A DNA stretch of 64,000 bases, taken from positions 62,001 to 126,000 of the forward strand of contig OY764876.1 of NCBI GenBank assembly GCA_963668595.1. The letters are read 5' to 3'. The position numbers and the translations under genes are program-made. Under the pieces are notes generated by a model that was given only the letters and a program-made list of their open reading frames with translations, ran no database searches and was not told the origin of the DNA. Positions 9,435 to 17,383 of the stretch are shown here, piece after piece. This DNA is from GWE2-42-39 sp963668595 (GTDB lineage Bacteria > Bacteroidota > Bacteroidia > Bacteroidales > Prolixibacteraceae). The first letter of the stretch is position 1; every line of letters starts with the position of its first letter.

Positions 9435-9551
9435 ATGATTTTTAAGAAGTTTACAAGCAAAAAAGTATATCAGAAACGCATCAATAAACACACCCGCATC
9501 GGCGCAATGCAGGCGTCGGTATATTTTTCTGACCGATATTTATTACAGTAG
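9435..9551 (+). CDS. Possible 38-aa basic leader peptide upstream of gyrB
   Basis: ATG 9435 to TAG 9549-9551 encodes 38 residues. The first half is strongly basic (KKFTSKKVYQKRINKHTR); the second half reads IGAMQASVYFSDRY. The ATG sits at or within a base or two of the predicted transcription start, so translation would be leaderless or nearly so. It is not ribosomal protein S20, which lies near gyrB in some Bacteroidota. It may equally be a chance ORF in the 5' untranslated region. Nothing else was found in the 345-bp gap 9268-9612. Confidence 0.25.
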   Translation: MIFKKFTSKKVYQKRINKHTRIGAMQASVYFSDRYLLQ

Positions 9552-9612
9552 AAATTTACTTGTCCGGAGAGAAATGACGCATGCGGGGCAAAGTTTAATT
9601 AAATAAACAGAA

Positions 9613-11589
9613 ATGAGCGAATTGGAAAATACACAAAACCTGACTAACGGAAACGGTAATGGAAATTATTCAGCCGACAGTATTCAGGTATTGGAAGGAC
9701 TGGAAGCAGTACGTAAACGTCCGGCCATGTATATTGGCGACGTGAATGAAAAAGGACTTCATCACCTGGTTTACGAGGTGGTTGATAACTCGATTGACGA
9801 AGCGCTGGCTGGGTACTGCGACAACATTGAAGTAATTATCAATGAAAATAATTCGATAAGTGTATCAGACAACGGGCGCGGTATTCCTACCGAGATGCAC
9901 AGCAAAGAGAAAAAATCAGCATTAGAGGTGGTTTTGACGGTTTTGCATGCCGGGGGAAAATTTGACAAAGACAGTTACAAAGTTTCAGGAGGTCTCCACG
10001 GAGTGGGGGTATCGTGTGTGAATGCTTTGTCAATTGCCTTGAAGGCGGAAGTTCACCGCGATGGAAAAATCTGGCAACAAGAATACAGCAAAGGGAAACC
10101 TCTGTATGACGTGAAAATTGTCGGCGAATCGGATCGTACCGGAACAATCGTTAGTTTTTTGCCTGATGACTCCATCTTTTTGTCAACGGTTTATAAATAT
10201 GAAATTCTGTCGGCTCGTTTGCGCGAATTAGCGTTTTTGAATGCAGGAATTCGCCTGACTTTGACTGACCGCAGGGTTGTTGATGAGAATGGGGAATTTA
10301 AAAAAGAAACTTTCTATTCAGAAGAAGGGTTGAAAGAATTTGTTGAATACCTGGATGGTGCCCGCGAAAAATTAATCGACGAAACCATTCACATTTCTTC
10401 TGAAAAAAATGGTGTGCCGGTAGAAATTGCCTTGCATTATAATACTTCGTTTACCGAGAATATTCATTCGTACGTAAACAATATCAATACAATTGAAGGG
10501 GGTACTCACCTCACCGGATTCCGTCGTGGGTTGACCCGTACGCTGAAAACCTACGCCGAAACTTCAGGAATGTTGTCGAAACTGAAATTCGACATCAATG
10601 GAGACGATTTTCGTGAAGGACTGACTGCTGTTATTTCAGTAAAAGTGGCTGAACCTCAGTTTGAAGGACAAACAAAAACCAAATTGGGTAACTCTGACAT
10701 CAGTCTTCCTGTCGATCAGGCAGTGAGTGAAATGTTAGCCAATTATCTGGAAGAAAACCCGAAAGCGGCTCGCGAAATTGTAAACAAAGTGATTTTGGCG
10801 GCACAAGCTCGTCATGCAGCCCGTAAAGCCCGCGAATTGGTACAACGTAAAAATGTACTTTCTGGTGGCGGATTGCCTGGTAAATTGGCCGACTGTTCGG
10901 AGAAAGATGCAGCCCAATGTGAGGTGTTTCTGGTTGAGGGAGATTCGGCAGGTGGTACGGCCAAGCAAGGTCGCGATCGCCGTTTTCAAGCTATTTTGCC
11001 TCTGCGTGGTAAAATCCTGAACGTTGAAAAGGCAATGCAGCACAAAGTGTTCGAAAATGAGGAAATCAGAAATATATTTACCGCGCTGGGAGTAACAATT
11101 GGTACAGAGGAAGATTCGAAAGCGCTGAATATCGAGAAATTACGCTACCATAAGATTGTGATTATGACCGATGCCGATGTGGACGGAAGCCACATTGCTA
11201 CATTAATTATGACTTTCTTCTTCCGGTACATGCGTGAGTTGATTGCTGATGGATATTTGTATATTGCCACTCCTCCTCTCTATTTGGTGAAAAAAGGTAA
11301 ACGCGAAGAATATTGCTGGACAGAAATGCAACGTCAGCGTTTAGTTGAAGAATGGGGCGAAGGAAAAGAAAGCAGCTTGCATATTCAGCGATACAAAGGT
11401 TTGGGAGAGATGAATGCTGAGCAACTTTGGGAAACTACCATGGACCCGGAAAGACGTACGTTACGCCAGGTAAGTATCGAAAATGCAGCAGAAGCTGATC
11501 ACGTATTTAGTATGCTGATGGGCGATGATGTTCCGCCACGCCGACAGTTTATTGAAGATCATGCGGTATATGCCAATATTGATGTATAA
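9613..11589 (+). CDS. gyrB: DNA gyrase subunit B
   Basis: 658 residues. The GHKL ATPase is seen in order: EVVDNSIDEALAGY (ATP/Mg site), DNGRGIP, ALEVVLTVLHAGGKF and GGLHGVG. The transducer domain follows. The TOPRIM domain has EGDSAGG with catalytic E442 and the metal triad D520/D522/D524 in DADVDGSH. The C-terminal QRYKGLGEMN motif is typical of GyrB. With GyrA it introduces negative supercoils using ATP. Length is normal for Bacteroidota GyrB, without the E. coli insertion. Residues 1-20 are an N/G-rich extension. It is probably transcribed from the promoter at 9421; a terminator follows at once. Confidence 0.97.
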   Translation: MSELENTQNLTNGNGNGNYSADSIQVLEGLEAVRKRPAMYIGDVNEKGLHHLVYEVVDNSIDEALAGYCDNIEVIINENNSISVSDNGRGIPTEMHSKEKKSALEVVLTVLHAGGKFDKDSYKVSGGLHGVGVSCVNALSIALKAEVHRDGKIWQQEYSKGKPLYDVKIVGESDRTGTIVSFLPDDSIFLSTVYKYEILSARLRELAFLNAGIRLTLTDRRVVDENGEFKKETFYSEEGLKEFVEYLDGAREKLIDETIHISSEKNGVPVEIALHYNTSFTENIHSYVNNINTIEGGTHLTGFRRGLTRTLKTYAETSGMLSKLKFDINGDDFREGLTAVISVKVAEPQFEGQTKTKLGNSDISLPVDQAVSEMLANYLEENPKAAREIVNKVILAAQARHAARKARELVQRKNVLSGGGLPGKLADCSEKDAAQCEVFLVEGDSAGGTAKQGRDRRFQAILPLRGKILNVEKAMQHKVFENEEIRNIFTALGVTIGTEEDSKALNIEKLRYHKIVIMTDADVDGSHIATLIMTFFFRYMRELIADGYLYIATPPLYLVKKGKREEYCWTEMQRQRLVEEWGEGKESSLHIQRYKGLGEMNAEQLWETTMDPERRTLRQVSIENAAEADHVFSMLMGDDVPPRRQFIEDHAVYANIDV

Positions 11590-11601
11590 TAAAATATAAC
11601 A

Positions 11602-11631
11602 GAAAGTCCCGGTTTTTCCGGGATTTTCTTT
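11602..11631 (+). terminator. Intrinsic terminator of gyrB
   Basis: TCCCGG at 11607-11612 pairs with CCGGGA at 11618-11623 across TTTTT. Flanking GAAAG/TTTTC extends the stem, and it is followed by TTTTCTTTT. Confidence 0.8.
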
Positions 11632-11665
11632 TCAAAAGAATTACCTGTTTTTCAAAGAAATAATC

Positions 11666-12259
11666 ATGAATGTTTGCGTTTTTTCATCGTCAAGTAACGG
11701 AATTGCTATTTGTTATCAGCAAGCCGCAAAACAACTTGCAGCATTACTCGCTGCGAATCAAATGACGGTTATTAACGGCGGGGCAAATGTCGGGCTAATG
11801 GAAATAGTTTCGCAAACCGCAACGGAATTAGGAACGACAACTATTGGCATTATTCCTGAAAAAATGCAGCAAAATAATCTGGTTTCGCAACAGATAAAGG
11901 AGGTAATTATTACGAAAGACATGCAGGAACGCAAGTCACTGATGCGCGAAATGTCTGATGCTTTTATTGCTTTGCCTGGTGGTTTCGGAACATTGGAAGA
12001 AATTCTTGAAGTGATCACTTTAAAGCAGCTCGATTACTTAAATGGCGCGATTGTGTTTGTCAATATTAATGGCTTTTTCGATGACCTGTTCCGCCAGTTT
12101 GAAAAATCGTTTACTGAGCGGTTCGCGAAAGAAAATTATCGTCGTCTCTATTTTGTTACTGATAACCCGGAAGAGGCTGTTGAATATATCAAAAGTTATA
12201 AACGGGAAGATTTGGGAACCAAATGGCACGAGGTGCCAACTAACTCTTCAGCGGAATAG
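11666..12259 (+). CDS. LOG-family (TIGR00730) nucleoside monophosphate phosphoribohydrolase
   Basis: 197 residues with a Rossmann-like fold. The diagnostic PGGFGTLEE is at 104-112, preceded by the INGGANVGLM loop at 36-45 and followed by R/K residues of the catalytic site (MQERKSLMREMSDAF, 86-100). Family members hydrolyse AMP or cytokinin riboside 5'-monophosphates to the free base and ribose 5-phosphate. In bacteria without cytokinin signalling the role is probably nucleotide salvage or breakdown. The gene converges with the downstream kinase gene and overlaps its 3' end by 20 bp, with no terminator between them. Confidence 0.85.
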   Translation: MNVCVFSSSSNGIAICYQQAAKQLAALLAANQMTVINGGANVGLMEIVSQTATELGTTTIGIIPEKMQQNNLVSQQIKEVIITKDMQERKSLMREMSDAFIALPGGFGTLEEILEVITLKQLDYLNGAIVFVNINGFFDDLFRQFEKSFTERFAKENYRRLYFVTDNPEEAVEYIKSYKREDLGTKWHEVPTNSSAE

Positions 12260-14261
12260 TGAAATAGAATTTGGAGCCTTTCCCAAATTCAGAGCGTAAA
12301 CCAATTTCTCCACCCAGTAAATTCACTAAATGTTTAGATATTGCCAGTCCCAATCCGGTACCGCCAAAGCTGGCTGGAGAAACATTGCTTGATTGGCGGA
12401 ATCGTTCAAAAATAATCTCGTGTTCGGCTTCTGAAATACCTATTCCTGTATCAATAACCGAAAAAAGTATTGCGTTCTCCGTTTGTTCAACTTTTAGCTG
12501 AATTGAACCTTGTGATGTAAATTTTACTGCATTTCCCAGAAGATTCAATAAAATTTGTCGCAGGCGGTATTCGTCCGAATAAATCGATAATTGGTCGTCG
12601 AAATGATAGTTTGGTAAGAATAATACTTCTGGCGATTTTCCCTGTCGAATCAGCTGTCTTATCTCTGCTTCAATTAGTTGAAGGACGGGACGAACCTGGA
12701 ATTCACGTCTCACTATTTTCAGTTGATTTGATTCAATTTTGGCTATATCCAGAATGTCATCAATTAGTTTCAAAAGTTGGTTTGAACTATTTTTTATGTG
12801 GAAAAGTATTTCTTTCTTGGTCTCTTCTTCTAGCTCTGAGTCGGTTAAAATATCTGAAAATCCAACAATTGCATTCATCGGTGTCCGTATTTCATGCGAC
12901 ATATTAGACAGAAATGCTGTTTTTAATTTGTCTGAATGTGCTGCTCTTTCTTGTTCCTGAAGAAGATGTTTATGGATTTCCTCATGTGCGTCAATCATCG
13001 AGTTAACAACCATTGCTGTATTTTTAAATTCTTCAAAATAAAAATCGCGGGCATTTATTTTTCGGTAATTTTCGGAGGCATGCTTAATCGAGAAGAAGAA
13101 TTTTTTGATGTCAGACTGGTAATGTTTTTCGAAATAGTAGATGATAAATATTTCCAATAGTAAAACCAGAACGAGCGAAAGACCGATTTTTACAATCGAG
13201 TTCATTAAGTTTTCTTTCAGAACAGTTTGCTGAATTTTTAACTCTGAGTCTATTTCATCGAGGTAAAAGCCAGCTCCGACAAGCCAATTTAGTTCTTGTA
13301 CGAGCGTTACGTACGAAATTTTAGGAGATAATTTCTGTTCTCCTATTTTATTCCACAGGTATGAAAAATATCCTCCGTTTTTATTGTCGAGAGCTGTTTT
13401 TAGTTGAGTAGCGAAAATCTCCGATCGCAGACTGTCTTTGTTTGATCGAAAATTGAAATTGCCCTGATACACCTCGCCATCTAAAACAATGGGTGAACCA
13501 TTTGTTTGATTGATAAAAATATAGCCACTATGGCGAAATCGTACAGAACTTACTTTTTCTGCAATATCACGTTGAAAAACAGGAAGATGGTCTTCCATGT
13601 AAATTTTGCCGCCAAAATACCAGTTCCAGCGACTAAATTTTTTTAGATAAACAACTTTTTTGTGTAGGTGTTCTTTTTGTGCCGATGGAGTGTCATTTTG
13701 TCCGTAATAGATGAATCCTTGATTGTTGTTCTTCAGAAACTGAATTTCTGATTCAATTACTTTGTTGCCATGTATGTCGGTGTGATGCAGGAGGTTTGTG
13801 TTTTCATACTCGGGATGTCCCGGATAATATATTCCTCGTCCATCCATCGATCCGATAAAAATTTTGCTAAAGTGATCTTTCGATTTTAGAACGGTGATTA
13901 ATTGTTTAAGTAATTTTTGCTCTTCCTGAACCGAATGATTTTTCATTTGGTTAATCATTCCTTCTGCTAGTTCGCAAGCTTGTTCTATATTGAATTTCAA
14001 TTCATTAATGTAGTCTTGTTCCATGCTCTTTTTACGGAGCGAGATGTAACGCGCTTCACTTAGTACAATGTCGCGAATGTTCGATTTTTGTTCTGCTACA
14101 TATCTTTCGCGTTGCAGGTCTGTTAGTCTTTTGTAATTTCGTACCTGATTGTTGACCAGCATACCTCCAACTACCAATGTGGTGAATATGGTCGAAAAAA
14201 GAACCATACGACTAAATAGTCGGGATACACTTTTCGGTTTCCACAATTTCCAAAAATCCAT
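12240..14261 (-). CDS. Sensor histidine kinase with extracytoplasmic Cache domains
   Basis: 673 residues. N-terminal transmembrane helix near residues 19-38, a large periplasmic region (about 40-345) with two Cache-like modules (the second includes GGYFSYLWNK and LNWLVGAGFYLDEI), then a second helix near 350-375. A linker leads to the HisKA box SHEIRTP with phosphoacceptor H456. The HATPase_c domain shows N box LLNLLGNAVKF, G1 DTGIGI, F box FERFRQ and G2 GGTGLGLAI. No receiver domain, and no response regulator gene next door, so the partner is elsewhere. Cache domains usually bind small ligands such as carboxylates or amino acids; the ligand here is unknown. Confidence 0.88.
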   Translation of the reverse strand: MDFWKLWKPKSVSRLFSRMVLFSTIFTTLVVGGMLVNNQVRNYKRLTDLQRERYVAEQKSNIRDIVLSEARYISLRKKSMEQDYINELKFNIEQACELAEGMINQMKNHSVQEEQKLLKQLITVLKSKDHFSKIFIGSMDGRGIYYPGHPEYENTNLLHHTDIHGNKVIESEIQFLKNNNQGFIYYGQNDTPSAQKEHLHKKVVYLKKFSRWNWYFGGKIYMEDHLPVFQRDIAEKVSSVRFRHSGYIFINQTNGSPIVLDGEVYQGNFNFRSNKDSLRSEIFATQLKTALDNKNGGYFSYLWNKIGEQKLSPKISYVTLVQELNWLVGAGFYLDEIDSELKIQQTVLKENLMNSIVKIGLSLVLVLLLEIFIIYYFEKHYQSDIKKFFFSIKHASENYRKINARDFYFEEFKNTAMVVNSMIDAHEEIHKHLLQEQERAAHSDKLKTAFLSNMSHEIRTPMNAIVGFSDILTDSELEEETKKEILFHIKNSSNQLLKLIDDILDIAKIESNQLKIVRREFQVRPVLQLIEAEIRQLIRQGKSPEVLFLPNYHFDDQLSIYSDEYRLRQILLNLLGNAVKFTSQGSIQLKVEQTENAILFSVIDTGIGISEAEHEIIFERFRQSSNVSPASFGGTGLGLAISKHLVNLLGGEIGLRSEFGKGSKFYFTIPLKS

Positions 14262-14602
14262 ACCTGAAATTCCTAATAGTCGATTTTATATACTTAAGTT
14301 GGCAGCAAAGTACAATTTTGTTTGCAAAAAATGCTACTTATTTATCTACTTCTTTATGAAAAAAAGAAATTCTGTCAGTATGTGATTTATGTAATGACAC
14401 AGTCTGTTGCTAATTGCTTATTTCTGCGATTCAAAAATCTGTTGTGTGTCAGTTTGTCTGAGCTTTTGCGGTTGATTTATTCGTGAGATCGCTGTTAAAA
14501 TCTGTTAAACATTTTAAAGGAAATACAAATGCAACAACACTCGCGCTTTAGTGGCGTTATATTTGAAACCGCAAACGAAAAATAGTTAAACACAAAAATA
14601 AG
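14262..14602. promoter_or_regulatory. Divergent intergenic region with htrA promoter and phased direct repeat
   Basis: A 341-bp gap between the kinase gene (-) and htrA (+). TATATTTG at 14558-14565 is a perfect -7 box, about 45 nt from the htrA start. No TTTG lies at -33. CTGTTAAA occurs at 14492-14499 and 14502-14509, a 10-bp period, meaning the same face of the helix; this is a candidate regulator site about 50 bp upstream of the -7 box. No gene or RNA was recognised in the rest. Confidence 0.5.
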
Positions 14603-16045
14603 ATGACCATGAAAAACATCAAAAAAGGAGCATTTACTTTGCTTGTTGCACTGATTGGCGCTTTTGCTGCCTTATGGGTTTATTCCACTTATTTTGAAAG
14701 AACAAAGACAGTAACTATTCAACAGGATCAGCCTGTGCAATATGCCAGTTTGCCTGGCATTCCAGGTGATTTGCCTGACTTGAGTTTTGCCGCCGAAAAC
14801 TCAGTTCATGCCGTTGTTCATATTATGGTAACACAAAGAGGGGAGTACTATTCCGGAAATCCGTTTTACGAATGGTTTTTTGGAGACCGGGGAGGACGGC
14901 AAAGTGAAATGCCTCAACGTCAGGGAGCTGGCTCGGGGGTAATTATTACTGCTGATGGTTATATTGTAACCAACAACCATGTTATTGAAGATGCCGATGA
15001 AATCAAAGTTATTCTTAACGATCGTAGGGAATATGATGCAAAGCTGGTTGGTACTGACCCAACTACCGATATTGCAGTAATAAAAATCGATGAAAAAGAA
15101 TTACCATTTCTACGTTATGGAGATTCGGATCAGCTAAAACTTGGACAGTGGGTATTGGCAGTAGGAAACCCATTTAATCTTACTTCCACAGTTACAGCTG
15201 GCATTGTTAGTGCAAAAAGTCGTAATATTGGTATCAATCCAAATAAAATGGGTATTGAATCGTTTATACAAACTGATGCTGCTGTGAACCCGGGAAATAG
15301 CGGAGGGGCATTGGTGAATATACAGGGAGAATTGGTGGGAATTAATACCGCAATTGCTTCGCGTACAGGTTCGTATAGCGGGTATTCTTTTGCGGTTCCG
15401 GCCAATATCGTTAAGAAAGTTGTAGGCGATTTGACTGAGTTTGGAGAGGTGCAGCGGGCATTGCTTGGTGTAACAATTGGCGATGTGAATGCAGAAGTTG
15501 CTGAGAAATATAAATTAGATAAGGTTGAAGGTGTTTTTGTTGGCGAAGTTGTTGACGGAGGAGCAAAGGATGCCGGAATACAGGCCGAAGATGTGATTAT
15601 CAGTATTGATGGGGTGAAAGTAAACACCACCGCACAGTTACAGGAACAGGTAAGTAAACATCGTCCTGGTGATGTTATAAAAGTTGAAGTAAAAAGAGAT
15701 AATAAAAAGAAACAATTTAATGTAACCCTCCGTAACAAGCACGGAGATACGGAAATCATTAAAAAAGAAGGTCCTGGAGTTTTTGGGGCAGTCTTTGAAG
15801 AGATTTCCGAAAAAGAAAAGCAGCATTACAGAATCAGAAACGGCCTGAAAATTGTAGAGTTAAACAATGGAAAATTCAGAGATGCGGGAATTAAGAAAGG
15901 TTTTATCGTAACCGATGTGAACAAGCGCCCTGTCTATGAAGTTAAAGACATTAATTACATCATCAATAATGCTACAGGAGGCATTCTGATTGAAGGGATA
16001 AGTCCCGATGGAGAGTTGGAATATTATGTTTTTGGTATAAAATAA
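14603..16045 (+). CDS. degP: HtrA/DegP-family periplasmic serine protease
   Basis: 480 residues. An N-terminal signal or anchor helix (about 9-28) exports the enzyme to the periplasm. The trypsin-like domain has the triad H126 (TNNHVI), D156 (TDIAVIKI) and S233 (GNSGGAL). Two PDZ domains follow: the first near 285-370 (GVFVGEVVDGGAKDAGIQ), the second near 390-480 (GLKIVELNNGKFRDAGIKKG). It degrades or refolds damaged envelope proteins. The substrate-specificity loop includes an FYEWFFGD segment typical of the family. ATG 14609 (residue 3) is an equally good start. The promoter region carries a phased repeat that may mediate stress control. Confidence 0.93.
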   Translation: MTMKNIKKGAFTLLVALIGAFAALWVYSTYFERTKTVTIQQDQPVQYASLPGIPGDLPDLSFAAENSVHAVVHIMVTQRGEYYSGNPFYEWFFGDRGGRQSEMPQRQGAGSGVIITADGYIVTNNHVIEDADEIKVILNDRREYDAKLVGTDPTTDIAVIKIDEKELPFLRYGDSDQLKLGQWVLAVGNPFNLTSTVTAGIVSAKSRNIGINPNKMGIESFIQTDAAVNPGNSGGALVNIQGELVGINTAIASRTGSYSGYSFAVPANIVKKVVGDLTEFGEVQRALLGVTIGDVNAEVAEKYKLDKVEGVFVGEVVDGGAKDAGIQAEDVIISIDGVKVNTTAQLQEQVSKHRPGDVIKVEVKRDNKKKQFNVTLRNKHGDTEIIKKEGPGVFGAVFEEISEKEKQHYRIRNGLKIVELNNGKFRDAGIKKGFIVTDVNKRPVYEVKDINYIINNATGGILIEGISPDGELEYYVFGIK

Positions 16046-16106
16046 ATACCCAACAACCCCTGCCGGTTATCTTATTGTTAGTAAATCGGACAATGTTGCT
16101 TATATG

Positions 16107-16138
16107 TTTGAATTATTGACTTGTAAAGTCTATATTTG
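16107..16138 (+). promoter_or_regulatory. Promoter of the primary sigma factor gene
   Basis: TTTG at 16107-16110, a 20-nt spacer, then TATATTTG at 16131-16138, a near-perfect Bacteroidota promoter. The 15-mer CTATATTTGCACGTT at 16130-16144 is identical to the one ahead of gyrB. Confidence 0.75.
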
Positions 16139-16161
16139 CACGTTTTTTTTAAAAGGGTATA

Positions 16162-17022
16162 ATGAGACAACTTAAGATTACAAAATCGATTACCAACCGT
16201 GAGAGCGCTTCTTTGGATAAGTATTTGCAAGAAATTGGCAAAGAAGATCTTATTACCGTTGAGGAAGAAGTAGAATTAGCTCAAAGGATCAAAAAAGGTG
16301 ATCAGGCTGCGTTGGAAAAACTGACCCGCGCAAATCTTCGTTTCGTTGTTTCAGTGGCTAAACAATACCAAAATCAGGGGTTGAGTCTTCCCGACTTAAT
16401 CAATGAAGGAAACCTTGGATTGATAAAAGCAGCTGAAAAATTCGACGAAACAAGAGGGTTCAAGTTTATTTCATACGCTGTTTGGTGGATCCGTCAGTCG
16501 ATTTTGCAGGCTCTTGCTGAGCAGTCGCGCATTGTTCGCTTACCGCTTAACCAGGTAGGTTCGTTGAATAAAATCAACAAAGCATTTTCAAAATTCGAAC
16601 AAGAGCACGAACGCAAACCATCGCCTGAGGAATTAGCTGATTCGTTAGAGCTACCTGCCGACAAAGTTGCCGATACCTTGCGTGTGTCAGGAAGACACAT
16701 CTCGGTAGATGCTCCCTTTGTGGAAGGTGAAGATAACAGCCTCCTCGACGTACTGGTGAACGGCGATTCTCCTAATGCAGACCGTAGTCTGATGATGGAA
16801 TCGTTGGCCCGGGAAATTGAACGAGCTCTCGCTACCCTTACAGAACGAGAAAGTGACATCATTAGGATGTTCTTTGGAATTGGTTGCCAGGAAATGACCC
16901 TGGAAGAGATCGGAGAAAGATTTGGGCTAACCCGCGAAAGGGTACGCCAGATTAAAGAAAAGGCTATACGTAGATTACGACACACATCACGTAGCAAACT
17001 ATTAAAATCTTACCTCGGATAA
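16162..17022 (+). CDS. rpoD: Primary RNA polymerase sigma factor (sigma-70, Bacteroidota type)
   Basis: 286 residues, the short form used as housekeeping sigma in Bacteroidota, with no region 1.1 or non-conserved insert. Region 1.2 is near 15-45 (SLDKYLQEIGKEDLIT). Region 2 is near 55-125, with NLRFVVSVAKQYQ, DLINEGNLGLIKAAEKFD and the -10-melting FKFISYAVWWIRQSI. Region 3 follows. Region 4 is near 220-280, with the helix-turn-helix MTLEEIGERFGLTRERVRQI. This factor reads the TTTG/TAnnTTTG promoters proposed in this window. Single-gene transcript with its own promoter and terminator. Confidence 0.95.
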   Translation: MRQLKITKSITNRESASLDKYLQEIGKEDLITVEEEVELAQRIKKGDQAALEKLTRANLRFVVSVAKQYQNQGLSLPDLINEGNLGLIKAAEKFDETRGFKFISYAVWWIRQSILQALAEQSRIVRLPLNQVGSLNKINKAFSKFEQEHERKPSPEELADSLELPADKVADTLRVSGRHISVDAPFVEGEDNSLLDVLVNGDSPNADRSLMMESLAREIERALATLTERESDIIRMFFGIGCQEMTLEEIGERFGLTRERVRQIKEKAIRRLRHTSRSKLLKSYLG

Positions 17023-17043
17023 TAAAAATTTTATCCGCAGGAG

Positions 17044-17073
17044 AAAGGGCAGGCCGTAGGCTTGCCCTTTTTT
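17044..17073 (+). terminator. Intrinsic terminator of the sigma factor gene
   Basis: AAAGGGCA at 17044-17051 pairs with TGCCCTTT at 17063-17070. Inner GCC/GGC pairs form a second helix, and T residues follow to 17073. Confidence 0.88.
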
Positions 17074-17187
17074 AGTTTTATAGCAGACTTTTATTTCTTT
17101 TTCTATTTAAAAAGAAGTGGATGTGTAGTTTTTATTAAAAATTGTAAATTTTAGTGGTTAAATATTTTCATTTTAAAAAATAATATT

Positions 17188-17195
17188 CATATTTG
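17188..17195 (+). promoter_or_regulatory. Probable -7 box of the leu operon
   Basis: CATATTTG matches TAnnTTTG at seven of eight positions (C for T at the first base). It would start transcription a few bases ahead of the leader ATG at 17213. No clear TTTG -33 box. Confidence 0.4.
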
Positions 17196-17212
17196 TATCA
17201 AAATAAAAAACA

Positions 17213-17284
17213 ATGACACAGTTTAATCATATTACCCTTCTCGGTCTAATTCTAGGTATTCTAATTATTAGGATATTTAATTGA
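17213..17284 (+). CDS. Leu/Ile-rich leader peptide of the leu operon
   Basis: A 23-codon ORF (ATG 17213, TGA 17282-17284). Residues 7-21 read ITLLGLILGILIIRI: six Ile and five Leu codons in the peptide, no Val. Five Leu codons are CTN (three CTA). It lies between a -7 box and a perfect antiterminator/terminator pair, with the stop codon inside the first antiterminator arm. This is the layout of a classical attenuation leader: ribosome stalling at Leu or Ile codons would prevent termination. The gene product itself has no expected function. The absence of Val fits an operon that makes the Leu and Ile precursors only. Confidence 0.85.
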   Translation: MTQFNHITLLGLILGILIIRIFN

Positions 17285-17360
17285 GAATGGTATGTGGTAA
17301 CCTAATAGAACGAATTTACAAGAGGCCATTCTCAGAAGAGGATGGCCTCTTTATTTATTA
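17282..17360 (+). promoter_or_regulatory. Transcription attenuator of the leu operon
   Basis: Two mutually exclusive hairpins. Antiterminator: TGAGAATGG (17282-17290, including the leader stop codon) pairs with CCATTCTCA (17326-17334), 9 bp. Terminator: 17320-17333 (AAGAGGCCATTCTC) pairs with 17338-17351 (GAGGATGGCCTCTT) around AGAA, 14 bp with one G-U, followed by a T-rich tract. A ribosome at the stop codon masks the first arm and lets the terminator form; a ribosome stalled earlier leaves it free. The mechanism is inferred from base pairing and leader position. Confidence 0.85.
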
Positions 17361-17383
17361 AGCTTACAAAAAAAAGTTACGTT

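Noticed and set aside
9435..9551. Ribosomal protein S20 (rpsT) ahead of gyrB
   Set aside because: The short ORF there is 38 codons and lacks any S20 motif.
17342..17383. Upstream ATG giving leuA a 14-residue N-terminal extension
   Set aside because: The ATG lies inside the attenuator terminator stem, and the family N terminus matches ATG 17384.
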